A DNA stretch of 8,717 nucleotides, from assembly GCA_023399675.1 (NCBI GenBank), contig JAEWOM010000140.1, positions 1-8,717 on the forward strand, given 5' to 3'. Made by a program: the position numbers and the translations under genes. Below are positions 1 through 6,993 of the stretch, piece after piece. Origin of the DNA: Bacteroidota bacterium. Lineage in GTDB: Bacteria > Bacteroidota > Bacteroidia > Flavobacteriales > Weeksellaceae. The notes below the pieces were generated by a model that ran no database searches, was not told the DNA's origin, and saw nothing but the letters and a program-made list of their open reading frames with translations. Within the stretch, counting starts at the first letter, position 1; every line of letters begins with the position of its first letter.

Positions 1-135
1 TTGAAATACTGCGTGAGCGGGTAACGGACACACCGCAGTGAAACGGAGCGAGCGCAGCGAGCGCCGATGAACGAGGAGTAGCAGTGAACGTAGCGACCCG
101 ACGCGCAGGGACAGAAAAAGACGGGGCACGCCCTG
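1..135 (-). repeat. GC-rich repeat-like intergenic element
   Basis: This stretch is not coding: the three forward frames hit stops within the first 41 bases (TGA at 2-4, TAA at 22-24, TGA at 39-41). By hand count positions 11-110 are 66% G+C, far above the flanking A/T tract. It contains a perfect 9-bp tandem duplication (AGCGAGCGC at 47-55 and 56-64) and an imperfect direct repeat beginning GCAGTGAA at 35 and 81. Read on the minus strand it starts GGGCGTGCCCC, continues through GTCGGGTCGCTACG and CGCTCGCTGCGCTCGCT, and ends near CCGCTCACGCAG. From memory, this layout resembles GC-rich elements scattered between genes in flavobacterial genomes, which is why I give it the minus orientation. 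Only one copy is in the window, so its repetitive nature is inferred. It may begin before position 1. Confidence 0.5.
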
Positions 136-193
136 AAAAAAAATTAAAAAAAACAATCTGGATATAACAGATTTCGGATAAAATTAAGTGTAA
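136..193 (+). other. A-rich leader before nuoI
   Basis: Two runs of eight A (136-143 and 146-153) separated by TT lead into an AT-rich stretch that ends at the nuoI ATG. There is no Shine-Dalgarno sequence; the bases before the start read aagtgtaa. A-rich leaders without SD are usual in Bacteroidota. I see no good TTTG/TAnnTTTG promoter here, so nuoI is probably transcribed from further upstream, presumably with nuoH and earlier nuo genes that lie outside the window. Confidence 0.4.
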
Positions 194-742
194 ATGAAAC
201 TTACCAACAGGTCCAAAGTTGTTTCCAATAAAGAAATGACCTTCATGGAAAAAATTTACCTACCCGCTATTTTCAAAGGGATGGGAATTACCATGAAACA
301 TGCACTACAGGGTGCAAAGGGTAAGGTGTACGCCTATCCTGAGGTGCAAAAACCCCGAGCCAGAATCTGGAGGGGTCTGCATGTACTGAAGCGTGACGAA
401 GAAGGAAGAGAACGCTGTACAGCCTGCGGACTGTGCGCTGTTGCCTGTCCGGCAGAAGCAATTACCATGACTTCTGCAGAGCGTACGAAAGAAGAAAAAC
501 ACCTGTACCGTGAAGAAAAATATGCTTCAGTATACGAAATCAACATGCTGAGATGTATTTTCTGCGGAATGTGTGAAGAAGCCTGCCCTAAATCGGCTAT
601 CTACCTTACGGACAGACTTGTAGATGTGGAAACAAATCGCGGGTCATTCGTATACGGAAAAGATAAACTGGTAGAAGATGTGAATAACCGAATTGACATC
701 ACAGACCGCCAGAGTGAACTACAAAAAAAGGCAGTGAAATAA
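194..742 (+). CDS. nuoI: NADH-quinone oxidoreductase subunit I (NuoI)
   Basis: This is the ferredoxin-like subunit of respiratory complex I. It holds clusters N6a and N6b, which pass electrons along the peripheral arm towards N2 and the quinone site; it sits on the cytoplasmic face at the junction with the membrane arm. The 182-residue protein has two classic CxxCxxCxxxCP motifs: C75, C78, C81 and C85 (within CTACGLCAVACP), and C121, C124, C127 and C131 (within CIFCGMCEEACP). Within each motif the last Cys usually ligates the other cluster, as in 8Fe ferredoxins. The N-terminal helix (about residues 15-40) is amphipathic and the C-terminus is charged. The ATG at 194 gives the N-terminus MKLTNRSKVVSNKEM expected for flavobacterial NuoI. 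Its stop overlaps the nuoJ start by one base, suggesting translational coupling. A GC-rich element lies upstream where nuoH would be expected. Identification is secure. Confidence 0.97.
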   Translation: MKLTNRSKVVSNKEMTFMEKIYLPAIFKGMGITMKHALQGAKGKVYAYPEVQKPRARIWRGLHVLKRDEEGRERCTACGLCAVACPAEAITMTSAERTKEEKHLYREEKYASVYEINMLRCIFCGMCEEACPKSAIYLTDRLVDVETNRGSFVYGKDKLVEDVNNRIDITDRQSELQKKAVK

Positions 743-1239
743 TGGATCAGATCTTATTTTTTGTTGTGGCAGCTATCGCTGTAACCAGCGCCTTTTTCTT
801 CGTTTTTTCCAAGAATCCGATGTATGCCATCTTATCGCTGATCGTTACCATGTTTTCGATTGCCGGAATGTACGTGCTGCTGAATGCACAGTTTCTCGGA
901 GTGGTACAGGTCATCGTGTATGCGGGTGCTATCATGGTGCTTTTTCTCTATATTCTGATGATGCTGAACCTGAATAAAGCTGATGAATCGCGTAAAGAAA
1001 ATACGCTGAAATTCATTGGTGTCTTCAGTGCCGGAATCCTGCTTGTAGGTATGCTCGGCGCATTTCGGGGAATCAAAGAAAATATTGTAGCACCGGAAGG
1101 AACTGATTTTAGTGTGGGCCTCACCAAGAATCTGGGAAGGCTGCTTTTCAATGAATATGTACTGCCGTTCGAACTGGCTTCCATGCTGATTTTGGCCGGA
1201 ATTGTCGGTGCAGTACTAATCGGTAAAAAAGATCTGTAA
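742..1239 (+). CDS. nuoJ: NADH-quinone oxidoreductase subunit J (NuoJ)
   Basis: This is a membrane-arm subunit of complex I (ND6 family), located between the quinone-side subunit NuoH and the antiporter-like subunits. The 165 residues form five predicted membrane helices at about 4-22, 28-47, 52-75, 89-108 and 143-161. The third contains the signature VIVYAGAIMVLF. Its Tyr60 corresponds by motif to E. coli Tyr59, and the helix carries the pi-bulge thought to couple quinone reduction to proton movement. The loop between helices 4 and 5 (about 110-142) is polar, as is usual in the family. The ATG overlaps the nuoI stop codon (TAATG), and nuoK follows after one base. Length and order are normal for a bacterial nuo operon. 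Confidence 0.96.
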   Translation: MDQILFFVVAAIAVTSAFFFVFSKNPMYAILSLIVTMFSIAGMYVLLNAQFLGVVQVIVYAGAIMVLFLYILMMLNLNKADESRKENTLKFIGVFSAGILLVGMLGAFRGIKENIVAPEGTDFSVGLTKNLGRLLFNEYVLPFELASMLILAGIVGAVLIGKKDL

Positions 1240-1240
1240 A

Positions 1241-1570
1241 ATGGGAGAAGTAAATACTTTTATACAAAACGTACCACTGAATTATTTCGTCATTCTGTGT
1301 ACATTTCTTTTCTGCATGGGCGTGTTAGGCGTTTTACTGCGTAAAAATGCAATCATAATACTCGGATGTGTGGAGTTGATGCTCAATTCTGTAAATCTGC
1401 TGCTCGCAGCTTTTGCAAGCTACAGCGGAGACGGACACGGCCAGATACTGGTATTTTTCATCATGGTGGTTGCCGCAGCTGAAGTTGCCGTAGGTCTGGC
1501 AATTATAGCCATGCTGTACCGAAATACGAAATCAGTCGATATAAGCATATTTAATAAACTGAGGGGATAG
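1241..1570 (+). CDS. nuoK: NADH-quinone oxidoreductase subunit K (NuoK)
   Basis: This is a small membrane-arm subunit of complex I (ND4L family) that forms part of the central proton path next to NuoJ. It has 109 residues and three membrane helices at about 14-33, 37-61 and 69-93. The two membrane glutamates needed for coupling in E. coli (E36 and E72) are present here as E45 in CVELMLNSVNLL and E81 in AAAEVAVGLA. The numbering is shifted by 9 because of a slightly longer N-terminus (MGEVNTFIQN), which I believe is common in flavobacterial NuoK. The gene sits one base after nuoJ and one base before nuoL, so the three are probably translated from one message with re-initiation. Confidence 0.96.
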   Translation: MGEVNTFIQNVPLNYFVILCTFLFCMGVLGVLLRKNAIIILGCVELMLNSVNLLLAAFASYSGDGHGQILVFFIMVVAAAEVAVGLAIIAMLYRNTKSVDISIFNKLRG

Positions 1571-1571
1571 A

Positions 1572-3485
1572 ATGGAAAATTTGATATTTACGCTTATACT
1601 GCTGCCTTTGGCAGGTTTTCTGATTACCGGTCTGTTCGGAAGGAATCTTCCGAAAAATGTTACAGGCGGTATCGCAACCCTGGCGGTTTTTGCTTCGTTC
1701 TGCATCGCGGTATATCTGTTTATGAATTTCGATGGAAATTCGGCACCGCTGATCGCAAAAGCTTTTGAATGGTTCCGCGTAGCTGGAATTCAGGTGAACT
1801 TTGCCTTTCAGATCGATCAGCTTTCGCTGATGATGCTGCTGATCATCACCGGCATCGGAACCCTTATTCACCTCTACTCCATCGGATACATGCATGGTGA
1901 CAACGGTTTCTATAAATTTTTTGCATACCTGAACCTGTTTATATTTTCCATGCTCCTGTTGGTGCTGGGAAGCAACTATGTCGTACTGTTCATCGGCTGG
2001 GAAGGTGTAGGGCTTTGCTCATATTTACTCATCGGTTTCTGGTTCAGAAACAAGGAGTACGGTAAAGCTGCAAGAAAAGCTTTCATCATGAACAGAATCG
2101 GGGACCTTGGTTTATTGATGGGTATCTTCATGATTGCCTATCATACCAATGCGCTCGACTTTATTTCCGTAAAGCAGAACGTCGGCCGGTTTGAGCTGGA
2201 CGGCAGCATCATTATCTTTATCTGTGCTTCATTGTTTATCGGTGCAGTAGGAAAATCGGCGCAGGTGCCGCTTTATACTTGGCTTCCTGATGCGATGGCA
2301 GGTCCGACCCCTGTGTCTGCTCTGATTCACGCGGCAACAATGGTTACCGCCGGTATCTATCTTGTAGTGCGCTCAAACTTCCTGTTCGTACTTGCACCGA
2401 CCGTTACTGACGGAATTCTGTTCATCGGTCTCTTAACTGCTTTCTTAGCTGCATTTTATGCTATGAGGCAAAACGACATCAAAAAAGTTTTGGCCTACTC
2501 CACTGTTTCGCAACTCGGATTTATGTTCGTTGCGCTGGGTGTAGGTGCTTATACGGCTGCCATGTTTCACCTGATGACGCATGCGTTTTTCAAGGCGCTG
2601 CTGTTCCTCGGATCCGGATCGGTTATTCATGCGATGGGTGGCGAACAGGATATGCGCTTCATGGGTGGCTTAAAAGACAAAATAAAAATTACCCATATCA
2701 CCTTTCTGATCGGAACTTTTGCAATTGCCGGAATGCCGTTTTTCTCAGGGATGATTTCCAAGGACGAAATTCTTGTGGCAACCTGGGCAAAGAGTCCGGT
2801 ATTCTGGGTCATTCTGTTCATTATTGCAGCGATGACTGCAACCTATATGTTCCGACTGTATTACCTGACATTCCACGGAAAATTCAGAGGTACTGATGAG
2901 CAGGCTCATCACCTTCATGAAAGTCCGCTGAATATGACACTTCCGCTAATGGTTCTGGCTGTGCTTTCCGTTATTGGCGGTTTAATTAATCTTCCCCACA
3001 TTATCGGTCACGGAAATTATTCCCGACTTCAGCATTGGCTTGATCCTGTTTTAGTGGAAGAAGTGAAATCCACCATTGATTCACGCATTCAGGGCATCGG
3101 CTTAACCACAGAACTCGTTCTGCTGGCTGTAACTGTTCTGATGTTCTTTGCCGTTTGGTTCATCGTTAAAAATATCTACGTAAACAAAGGCAAACTGCCG
3201 TTGCCGGAAGATGAGTACACCGGTTGGGAAAAACTGTCTGCCAAAAAGCTCTTCGTGGATGAAATGTACAACGCCACTTTCGTGAAAACAACGGAAGGTT
3301 TGGGACGCGGCGGAAAACAGTTCGACGAAAACGTGTTGGATCCTGCCGTTGATTTCGTTGGTGAAGGAGCAGAAGACAGTGGAAATTTCATGAAGAGAAT
3401 ACAGAATGGAAACGTAGAAAACTACGTGCTCATCATGTCGATTGCTGTGGGAATTATTTTGATTGTTAACTTTATTTTACAATAA
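1572..3485 (+). CDS. nuoL: NADH-quinone oxidoreductase subunit L (NuoL)
   Basis: This is the distal antiporter-like proton pump of complex I (ND5 family), in the cytoplasmic membrane. The 637 residues are close to the usual 600-650. Key charged residues can be seen in their motifs: E144 in GWEGVG, D178 in RIGDLG, K228 in AVGKSAQVPLYTWLPDA, H253 in SALIHAATMV, H333, H337 and K341 in MFHLMTHAFFKALL, and K398 in GMISKDEIL. These correspond to the E. coli residues of the proton channel and the central hydrophilic axis. After the antiporter core (to about residue 475) comes the C-terminal extension: a membrane helix at about 511-533, a long charged amphipathic stretch (about 540-612) matching the lateral helix HL that runs along NuoM and NuoN, and a final anchor helix (about 617-636). 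The stop overlaps the nuoM start by one base. No truncation or missing residue was seen. Confidence 0.97.
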   Translation: MENLIFTLILLPLAGFLITGLFGRNLPKNVTGGIATLAVFASFCIAVYLFMNFDGNSAPLIAKAFEWFRVAGIQVNFAFQIDQLSLMMLLIITGIGTLIHLYSIGYMHGDNGFYKFFAYLNLFIFSMLLLVLGSNYVVLFIGWEGVGLCSYLLIGFWFRNKEYGKAARKAFIMNRIGDLGLLMGIFMIAYHTNALDFISVKQNVGRFELDGSIIIFICASLFIGAVGKSAQVPLYTWLPDAMAGPTPVSALIHAATMVTAGIYLVVRSNFLFVLAPTVTDGILFIGLLTAFLAAFYAMRQNDIKKVLAYSTVSQLGFMFVALGVGAYTAAMFHLMTHAFFKALLFLGSGSVIHAMGGEQDMRFMGGLKDKIKITHITFLIGTFAIAGMPFFSGMISKDEILVATWAKSPVFWVILFIIAAMTATYMFRLYYLTFHGKFRGTDEQAHHLHESPLNMTLPLMVLAVLSVIGGLINLPHIIGHGNYSRLQHWLDPVLVEEVKSTIDSRIQGIGLTTELVLLAVTVLMFFAVWFIVKNIYVNKGKLPLPEDEYTGWEKLSAKKLFVDEMYNATFVKTTEGLGRGGKQFDENVLDPAVDFVGEGAEDSGNFMKRIQNGNVENYVLIMSIAVGIILIVNFILQ

Positions 3486-4978
3486 TGTCATATCCGTTAT
3501 TAGCATTATTACTTATACCTTTAATTGGCTCAGGACTGCTGTTCGCATGGAGAAATTCTGCGGCGAAGCACCTTGCACTGGCGGTTTCCCTCGTTCAGAT
3601 GCTGCTTACGTTCTGGCTTCTTGCCGGTTTTGACAGTGGCCCTACCGTTGACAGCGTGCTTCAGCATGAAATCATGCACCCGTGGTCAAAGTTTTTGAAG
3701 AGCTCACTGCATTTTGGAATTGACGGCATGGGAATGCTGATGCTGATGCTTACCAATATTTTGGTGCCGATCATCATCGTTTCTTCGTTTGGTCACGGAT
3801 TCAGTTACAGAAATTCTTTCTATGCTCTGGTATTGTTGATGCAGTTCGGACTTGTCGGTGTTTTTACCGCACTGGACGGTCTTCTGTTTTACGTATTCTG
3901 GGAAGTTACCCTGATACCGATCTGGCTGATTGCAGGATTGTGGGGACAGCCGAATAAGCGCTTTGAATTCACGACAAAATTCTTTGTCTATACATTCGTA
4001 GGGTCGCTTTTTATGCTTGGAGCCTTCGTTTACATTTACAATTACGCAGCTACGTTCGACGTTACCGACATGTACAACGCAGCGCTGAACACAACGCAGC
4101 AAACCGTACTGTTCTGGTTTATATTTTTCGCTTTCGCCGTGAAACTGCCAGTATTCCCTTTCCATACCTGGCAACCGGATACCTATACGTATTCGCCGAC
4201 GCAGGGAACCATGCTTCTTTCCGGTATCATGCTGAAAATGGCGATCTATGGAATATTGCGTTATCTGCTACCCATCACACCTGATGCCATCGCTGGAGTT
4301 TCCGGACCGATCGTACTGATGCTTGCCATTATCGGCGTTCTGCACGGCGCACTGATCGCACTCGTACAAAATGATGCAAAACGGATTTTAGCTTACTCAT
4401 CATTTTCGCACGTCGGGCTGATGGTTGCCGGGATTTTCGCTTCAGCCATCCTGGTAATGAACGGTAAATTCACCATCGAAGGTGGCGAAGGAGCACTCGT
4501 TCAGGCTTTCGCGCACGGTTTCAACGTCGTTGGCCTGTTTATGTGTGCTGATATTTTAACACAGATTTTCAAGACCAGAAATATTCGTGAAATGGGCGGA
4601 CTTGCCCGCGTTGCACCAAAATTCGCAGTGCTTTTCCTGATTGTGCTGTTGGGCTCTGTCGGTCTTCCGCTTACCAATGGTTTTGTCGGTGAATTTATTC
4701 TGCTGAAATCGGTTTTCGATTATAATACACTGGCTGCAATAATCGCCGGTATTACAATAATTCTGGCTGCCGCCTATCTGCTTAGATTTTACGGCAAAAC
4801 GATGTATAATGAAGGAAATGATGCCATACTTGCCAATGCAAGAGATTTGAATGATTCAGAATTTGCAGTGCTTGCCAGCGTTGCAGTGATGGTTATTCTG
4901 TTCGGTATTTTTCCGCAGTACGTGATTGAGATGATTCAGAGTCCGCTCAATTTTATCTATAAATCAATGTTGAACTAA
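3485..4978 (+). CDS. nuoM: NADH-quinone oxidoreductase subunit M (NuoM)
   Basis: This is the middle antiporter-like proton-pumping subunit of complex I (ND4 family). The 497 residues are mostly hydrophobic, consistent with the usual 14 helices. Channel residues are in place: E140 in FWEVTLIPIW, K220 in FAVKLPVFPFHTW, K251 in GIMLKMAIYG, the NDAKRILAYSSFSHVGLM block (about 296-313), H344 in QAFAHGFNVV and E403 in GFVGEFILLK, the glutamate that replaces the terminal lysine of NuoL and NuoN. The helix-7 region reads WQPDTYTYSPTQGTM where E. coli has WLPDAHSQAPTAGSV; I regard this as a Bacteroidota lineage feature rather than a defect. The start overlaps the nuoL stop (TAATG). nuoN follows after 19 bases, the widest gap among the visible nuo genes. 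Confidence 0.97.
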   Translation: MSYPLLALLLIPLIGSGLLFAWRNSAAKHLALAVSLVQMLLTFWLLAGFDSGPTVDSVLQHEIMHPWSKFLKSSLHFGIDGMGMLMLMLTNILVPIIIVSSFGHGFSYRNSFYALVLLMQFGLVGVFTALDGLLFYVFWEVTLIPIWLIAGLWGQPNKRFEFTTKFFVYTFVGSLFMLGAFVYIYNYAATFDVTDMYNAALNTTQQTVLFWFIFFAFAVKLPVFPFHTWQPDTYTYSPTQGTMLLSGIMLKMAIYGILRYLLPITPDAIAGVSGPIVLMLAIIGVLHGALIALVQNDAKRILAYSSFSHVGLMVAGIFASAILVMNGKFTIEGGEGALVQAFAHGFNVVGLFMCADILTQIFKTRNIREMGGLARVAPKFAVLFLIVLLGSVGLPLTNGFVGEFILLKSVFDYNTLAAIIAGITIILAAAYLLRFYGKTMYNEGNDAILANARDLNDSEFAVLASVAVMVILFGIFPQYVIEMIQSPLNFIYKSMLN

Positions 4979-4997
4979 AAGAGATCAATAAATAAAT

Positions 4998-6383
4998 ATG
5001 AGTGTTTTAATTATTGTTTTCCTTACCGCTGTTATTGCATTGTTTTCCGGAGTTTTCGATCAGGGGAAATGGGCACGCTATATTGGTATCGGAGGATTAC
5101 TGGTAGCTCTTTACGTCGCATATCAGCCGGAACCGGCGTTCTTCGGAAGATACAGAGAAATGTTCGAGTTCGGGCAAAATGCAGCACTGTTCACCAAAAT
5201 CACGCTTGTTATCACGCTGTTACTGTTCTTTCTGGGAGGTTTCGCATTCAGTAACCACCGCAGACACCAATCGGAACTGTATGCACTAATGCTTTTCGCC
5301 GTGTGCGGAGCAATCGTACTGTTCGGATATCAGAACATGGTTACGCTATTCCTTGGAATCGAAATTCTCTCCATTCCACTGTATGTAATGGCCGGATCCA
5401 ACAAAACCGACCTGCGCTCCAACGAAGCGGCTGTAAAATATTTCCTCATGGGATGTTTTGCCACCGGATTTCTTCTGTTTGGTATTGCATTAATCTACGG
5501 AACAGCAGGAAGTTTTGATCTCTATCAAATACATGAATATGTGAAACAGTTCCCGAATGATCTCATGATGATTATGGGAATGGTGATGATTATTGCAGCG
5601 ATGGCTTTTAAAGTAGCTTTGGCACCTTTCCATATGTGGAGTCCTGACGTTTACCAGGGTTCACCTTCGCTGATCACTGCATTCATGATGAGCGTCGTGA
5701 AAATCGCCGGGTTCTATGCATTTTTCAGAATGATGACCATCGGCTTTTCTGGAATTTACGGTGAATGGTTTAACATCATCGGTGTGCTGATCATCATGAC
5801 ACTTTTCATTGCCAACACCATGGGACTTTCGCAAAGCAATGCAAAAAGAATGCTTGCGTATTCATCCGTTTCACATGCCGGATATATCGCTTTGATTTTT
5901 TATGGTATGAACAATCTCTCTACCTACGTTTTAGCGTTTTATCTTTTCGCTTACGCGCTGGCCTCTGTAGGAGTGATGATGTCATTGATCTGGGTAGAAA
6001 AACTAAAAAGGGAAACTTCGTACGGTGCTTTTAAAGGACTTGCGAAAACGGAACCGCTATTGGCCACAGTTGCAGCAGTATCAATGCTTTCGATGGCAGG
6101 TATTCCGTTAACAGCAGGCTTTATGGGTAAATTTTCACTTTTTGCACAGGCAATGAATGGCGGTGCCTTCTTAGTGCTCGTTGCAATTCTCGGTTCTGCT
6201 ATCTCTATAGCCTACTATCTGCGTTTGATTATCGCGATGTTCTTCTTTACAGAAAGCAGTTTTAAATCTTCAGAAAAAGTAACGCTGACCTACAATATTT
6301 TGGCCGTGTTTATCATTGTAGCCATTGTCGCGCTGGGAATATTCCCGGACCTTTTCGCAATGCAGTTTGCTTCGGTGAATTAA
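4998..6383 (+). CDS. nuoN: NADH-quinone oxidoreductase subunit N (NuoN)
   Basis: This is the third antiporter-like proton-pumping subunit of complex I (ND2 family), sitting next to NuoK. The 461 residues are somewhat shorter than E. coli NuoN (485). Key residues are visible: E122 in FLGIEILSIPLYVMAG, K205 in AFKVALAPFHMW, K235 in MSVVKIAGFY, the NAKRMLAYSSVSHAGY block (about 281-296) and K378 in TAGFMGKFSLF. The ATG at 4998 follows an A-rich leader (ataaataaat) without a Shine-Dalgarno sequence, and gives an N-terminus that enters directly into a membrane helix. As the last nuo gene it is followed by a strong terminator 23 bases past its stop. The overlapping forward-frame ORFs inside it have no family resemblance and are shadows. 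Confidence 0.96.
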   Translation: MSVLIIVFLTAVIALFSGVFDQGKWARYIGIGGLLVALYVAYQPEPAFFGRYREMFEFGQNAALFTKITLVITLLLFFLGGFAFSNHRRHQSELYALMLFAVCGAIVLFGYQNMVTLFLGIEILSIPLYVMAGSNKTDLRSNEAAVKYFLMGCFATGFLLFGIALIYGTAGSFDLYQIHEYVKQFPNDLMMIMGMVMIIAAMAFKVALAPFHMWSPDVYQGSPSLITAFMMSVVKIAGFYAFFRMMTIGFSGIYGEWFNIIGVLIIMTLFIANTMGLSQSNAKRMLAYSSVSHAGYIALIFYGMNNLSTYVLAFYLFAYALASVGVMMSLIWVEKLKRETSYGAFKGLAKTEPLLATVAAVSMLSMAGIPLTAGFMGKFSLFAQAMNGGAFLVLVAILGSAISIAYYLRLIIAMFFFTESSFKSSEKVTLTYNILAVFIIVAIVALGIFPDLFAMQFASVN

Positions 6384-6406
6384 TTATTCCTAAATCATTA
6401 AATATT

Positions 6407-6435
6407 AAAGCAGTCTTTCAGAGATTGCTTTTTTT
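6407..6435 (+). terminator. Rho-independent terminator of the nuo operon
   Basis: AAAGCAGTCT (6407-6416), a 5-base loop TTCAG, and AGATTGCTTT (6422-6431) form a 10-bp stem with one G-U pair. The 3' arm runs directly into a T tract ending at 6435. It lies 23 bases past the nuoN stop, so it should end the complex I transcript and separate it from the Nudix remnant and the efflux operon. Confidence 0.88.
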
Positions 6436-6464
6436 GTAACCATCATCAAAACAGCACATAAAAA

Positions 6465-6889
6465 TTGCTTCACCGTTTTGAAAAGTTTTTAAGCCGGTAA
6501 CGGTTGGCGTACGCGTGTTGTTGGTAAAAGACAATGAAATACTGTTAGTATAATATCACTATTCCGAATCATGGTTTTTGCCAGGAGGCGGTTTAAAGAA
6601 GAGTGAAAATTTCCAACAAGGAATCGAGCGCGAACTTTCTGAAGAACCAGGCTTCAAAGTAGGGCAACTTCTGTTTCACGGCGTTTACAATAATTTCTAC
6701 GAACGAAAAAACGACAGTATCATTGTGTTTTTCTTCGAAGACTTTACGTCACCCACAAAAAAAGACAAAGAAATAGAAGCATATTCTTTTTTCAGTTTCA
6801 ATAATCTTCCAACTAAAATTTCACCCGGAACAAAACGCAAAATCTCCGAATGTCTTTCAGGAGAAAAAGCATGCCACGGCCAATGGTAA
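6465..6889 (+). pseudogene. Broken Nudix hydrolase gene
   Basis: Nudix enzymes cleave nucleoside-diphosphate-linked substrates. The Nudix box GX5EX7REUXEEXGU is complete here (GGLKKSE...RELSEEPGF, encoded about 6587-6655), preceded by SWFLPGG and followed by a typical C-terminal part ending at TAA 6887-6889. The same frame upstream encodes KPVTVGVRVLLVKDNEILLV (6491-6550), a standard Nudix N-terminal strand region, but then hits TAA at 6551-6553 exactly where this family usually has a charged residue before H.Y..SWFLPGGG. Further upstream this frame is closed by TGA at 6479-6481. The adjacent frame encodes LLHRFEKFL (6465-6491), which would join KPVTVG if one base were added in or beside the T-run at 6486-6490. 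No ATG is in place; TTG 6465 or a lost ATG may mark the start. Translation restarting at TTG 6578 would lack the N-terminal strands, so a working enzyme is unlikely. Sequencing error could explain the frameshift but less easily the stop. Confidence 0.8.
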
Positions 6890-6916
6890 ATTTTAGGAGA
6901 CAATTAAAATTTTTTT

Positions 6917-6958
6917 TGATTTTTTAATCATTTGATTAAATAATTTGTTTAAATCAAA
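6917..6958. promoter_or_regulatory. Candidate TetR operator (inverted repeats)
   Basis: A perfect 8-bp inverted repeat with a 2-bp centre, TTTAATCATTTGATTAAA, lies at 6923-6940, ending three bases before the -33 element. The half-site TGATT/AATCA occurs four times in alternating orientation: TGATT 6917-6921, AATCA 6926-6930, TGATT 6933-6937 and AATCA 6952-6956. A wider pair TTTGATT (6931-6937) and AATCAAA (6952-6958) flanks the -33 box. TetR regulators commonly bind palindromes at their own promoters, so this is the natural operator candidate. The region is very AT-rich, so part of the symmetry could be chance. Confidence 0.5.
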
Positions 6959-6976
6959 ATAGTTGTCTTAACTTTG
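6944..6976 (+). promoter_or_regulatory. Bacteroidota-type promoter for tetR-tolC
   Basis: TTTG at 6944-6947 and TAACTTTG at 6969-6976, separated by 21 bases, match the Bacteroidota sigma-A consensus TTTG / TAnnTTTG with its usual 19-21 bp spacing. Transcription would begin about 6983, leaving a leader of about ten bases before the ATG at 6994. The palindrome just upstream would let a bound repressor block it. Confidence 0.7.
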
Positions 6977-6993
6977 TGTGAGAATTGATAGCA

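Noticed and set aside
1..41. Tail of nuoH at the left edge
   Set aside because: The three forward frames all stop by 41 and give short peptides (such as EILRERVTDTPQ) unlike a NuoH C-terminus; the GC composition fits the repeat-like element.
121..153. Terminator made of GGGGCACGCCC and the following A tracts
   Set aside because: The GGGC/GCCC arms leave only a 2-base loop, and on the + strand the stem is followed by A, not T. On the minus strand the T tract comes before the stem, not after it.
3704..4174. 156-residue minus-strand ORF
   Set aside because: It lies wholly inside nuoM, reads as a polar, low-likelihood protein, and has no recognisable motif; it is an antisense shadow. The same applies to the minus ORF at 1551-1895 inside nuoL.
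6551..6553. TAA as a recoded sense codon in a functional Nudix gene
   Set aside because: The surrounding genes use TAA as an ordinary stop (nuoI, nuoJ, nuoL, nuoM, nuoN), and a second lesion upstream points to gene decay.
6571..6600. ATG at 6571 as a start for the Nudix gene
   Set aside because: It is in a different frame (MVFARRRFKE) from the Nudix box and so cannot start that protein.
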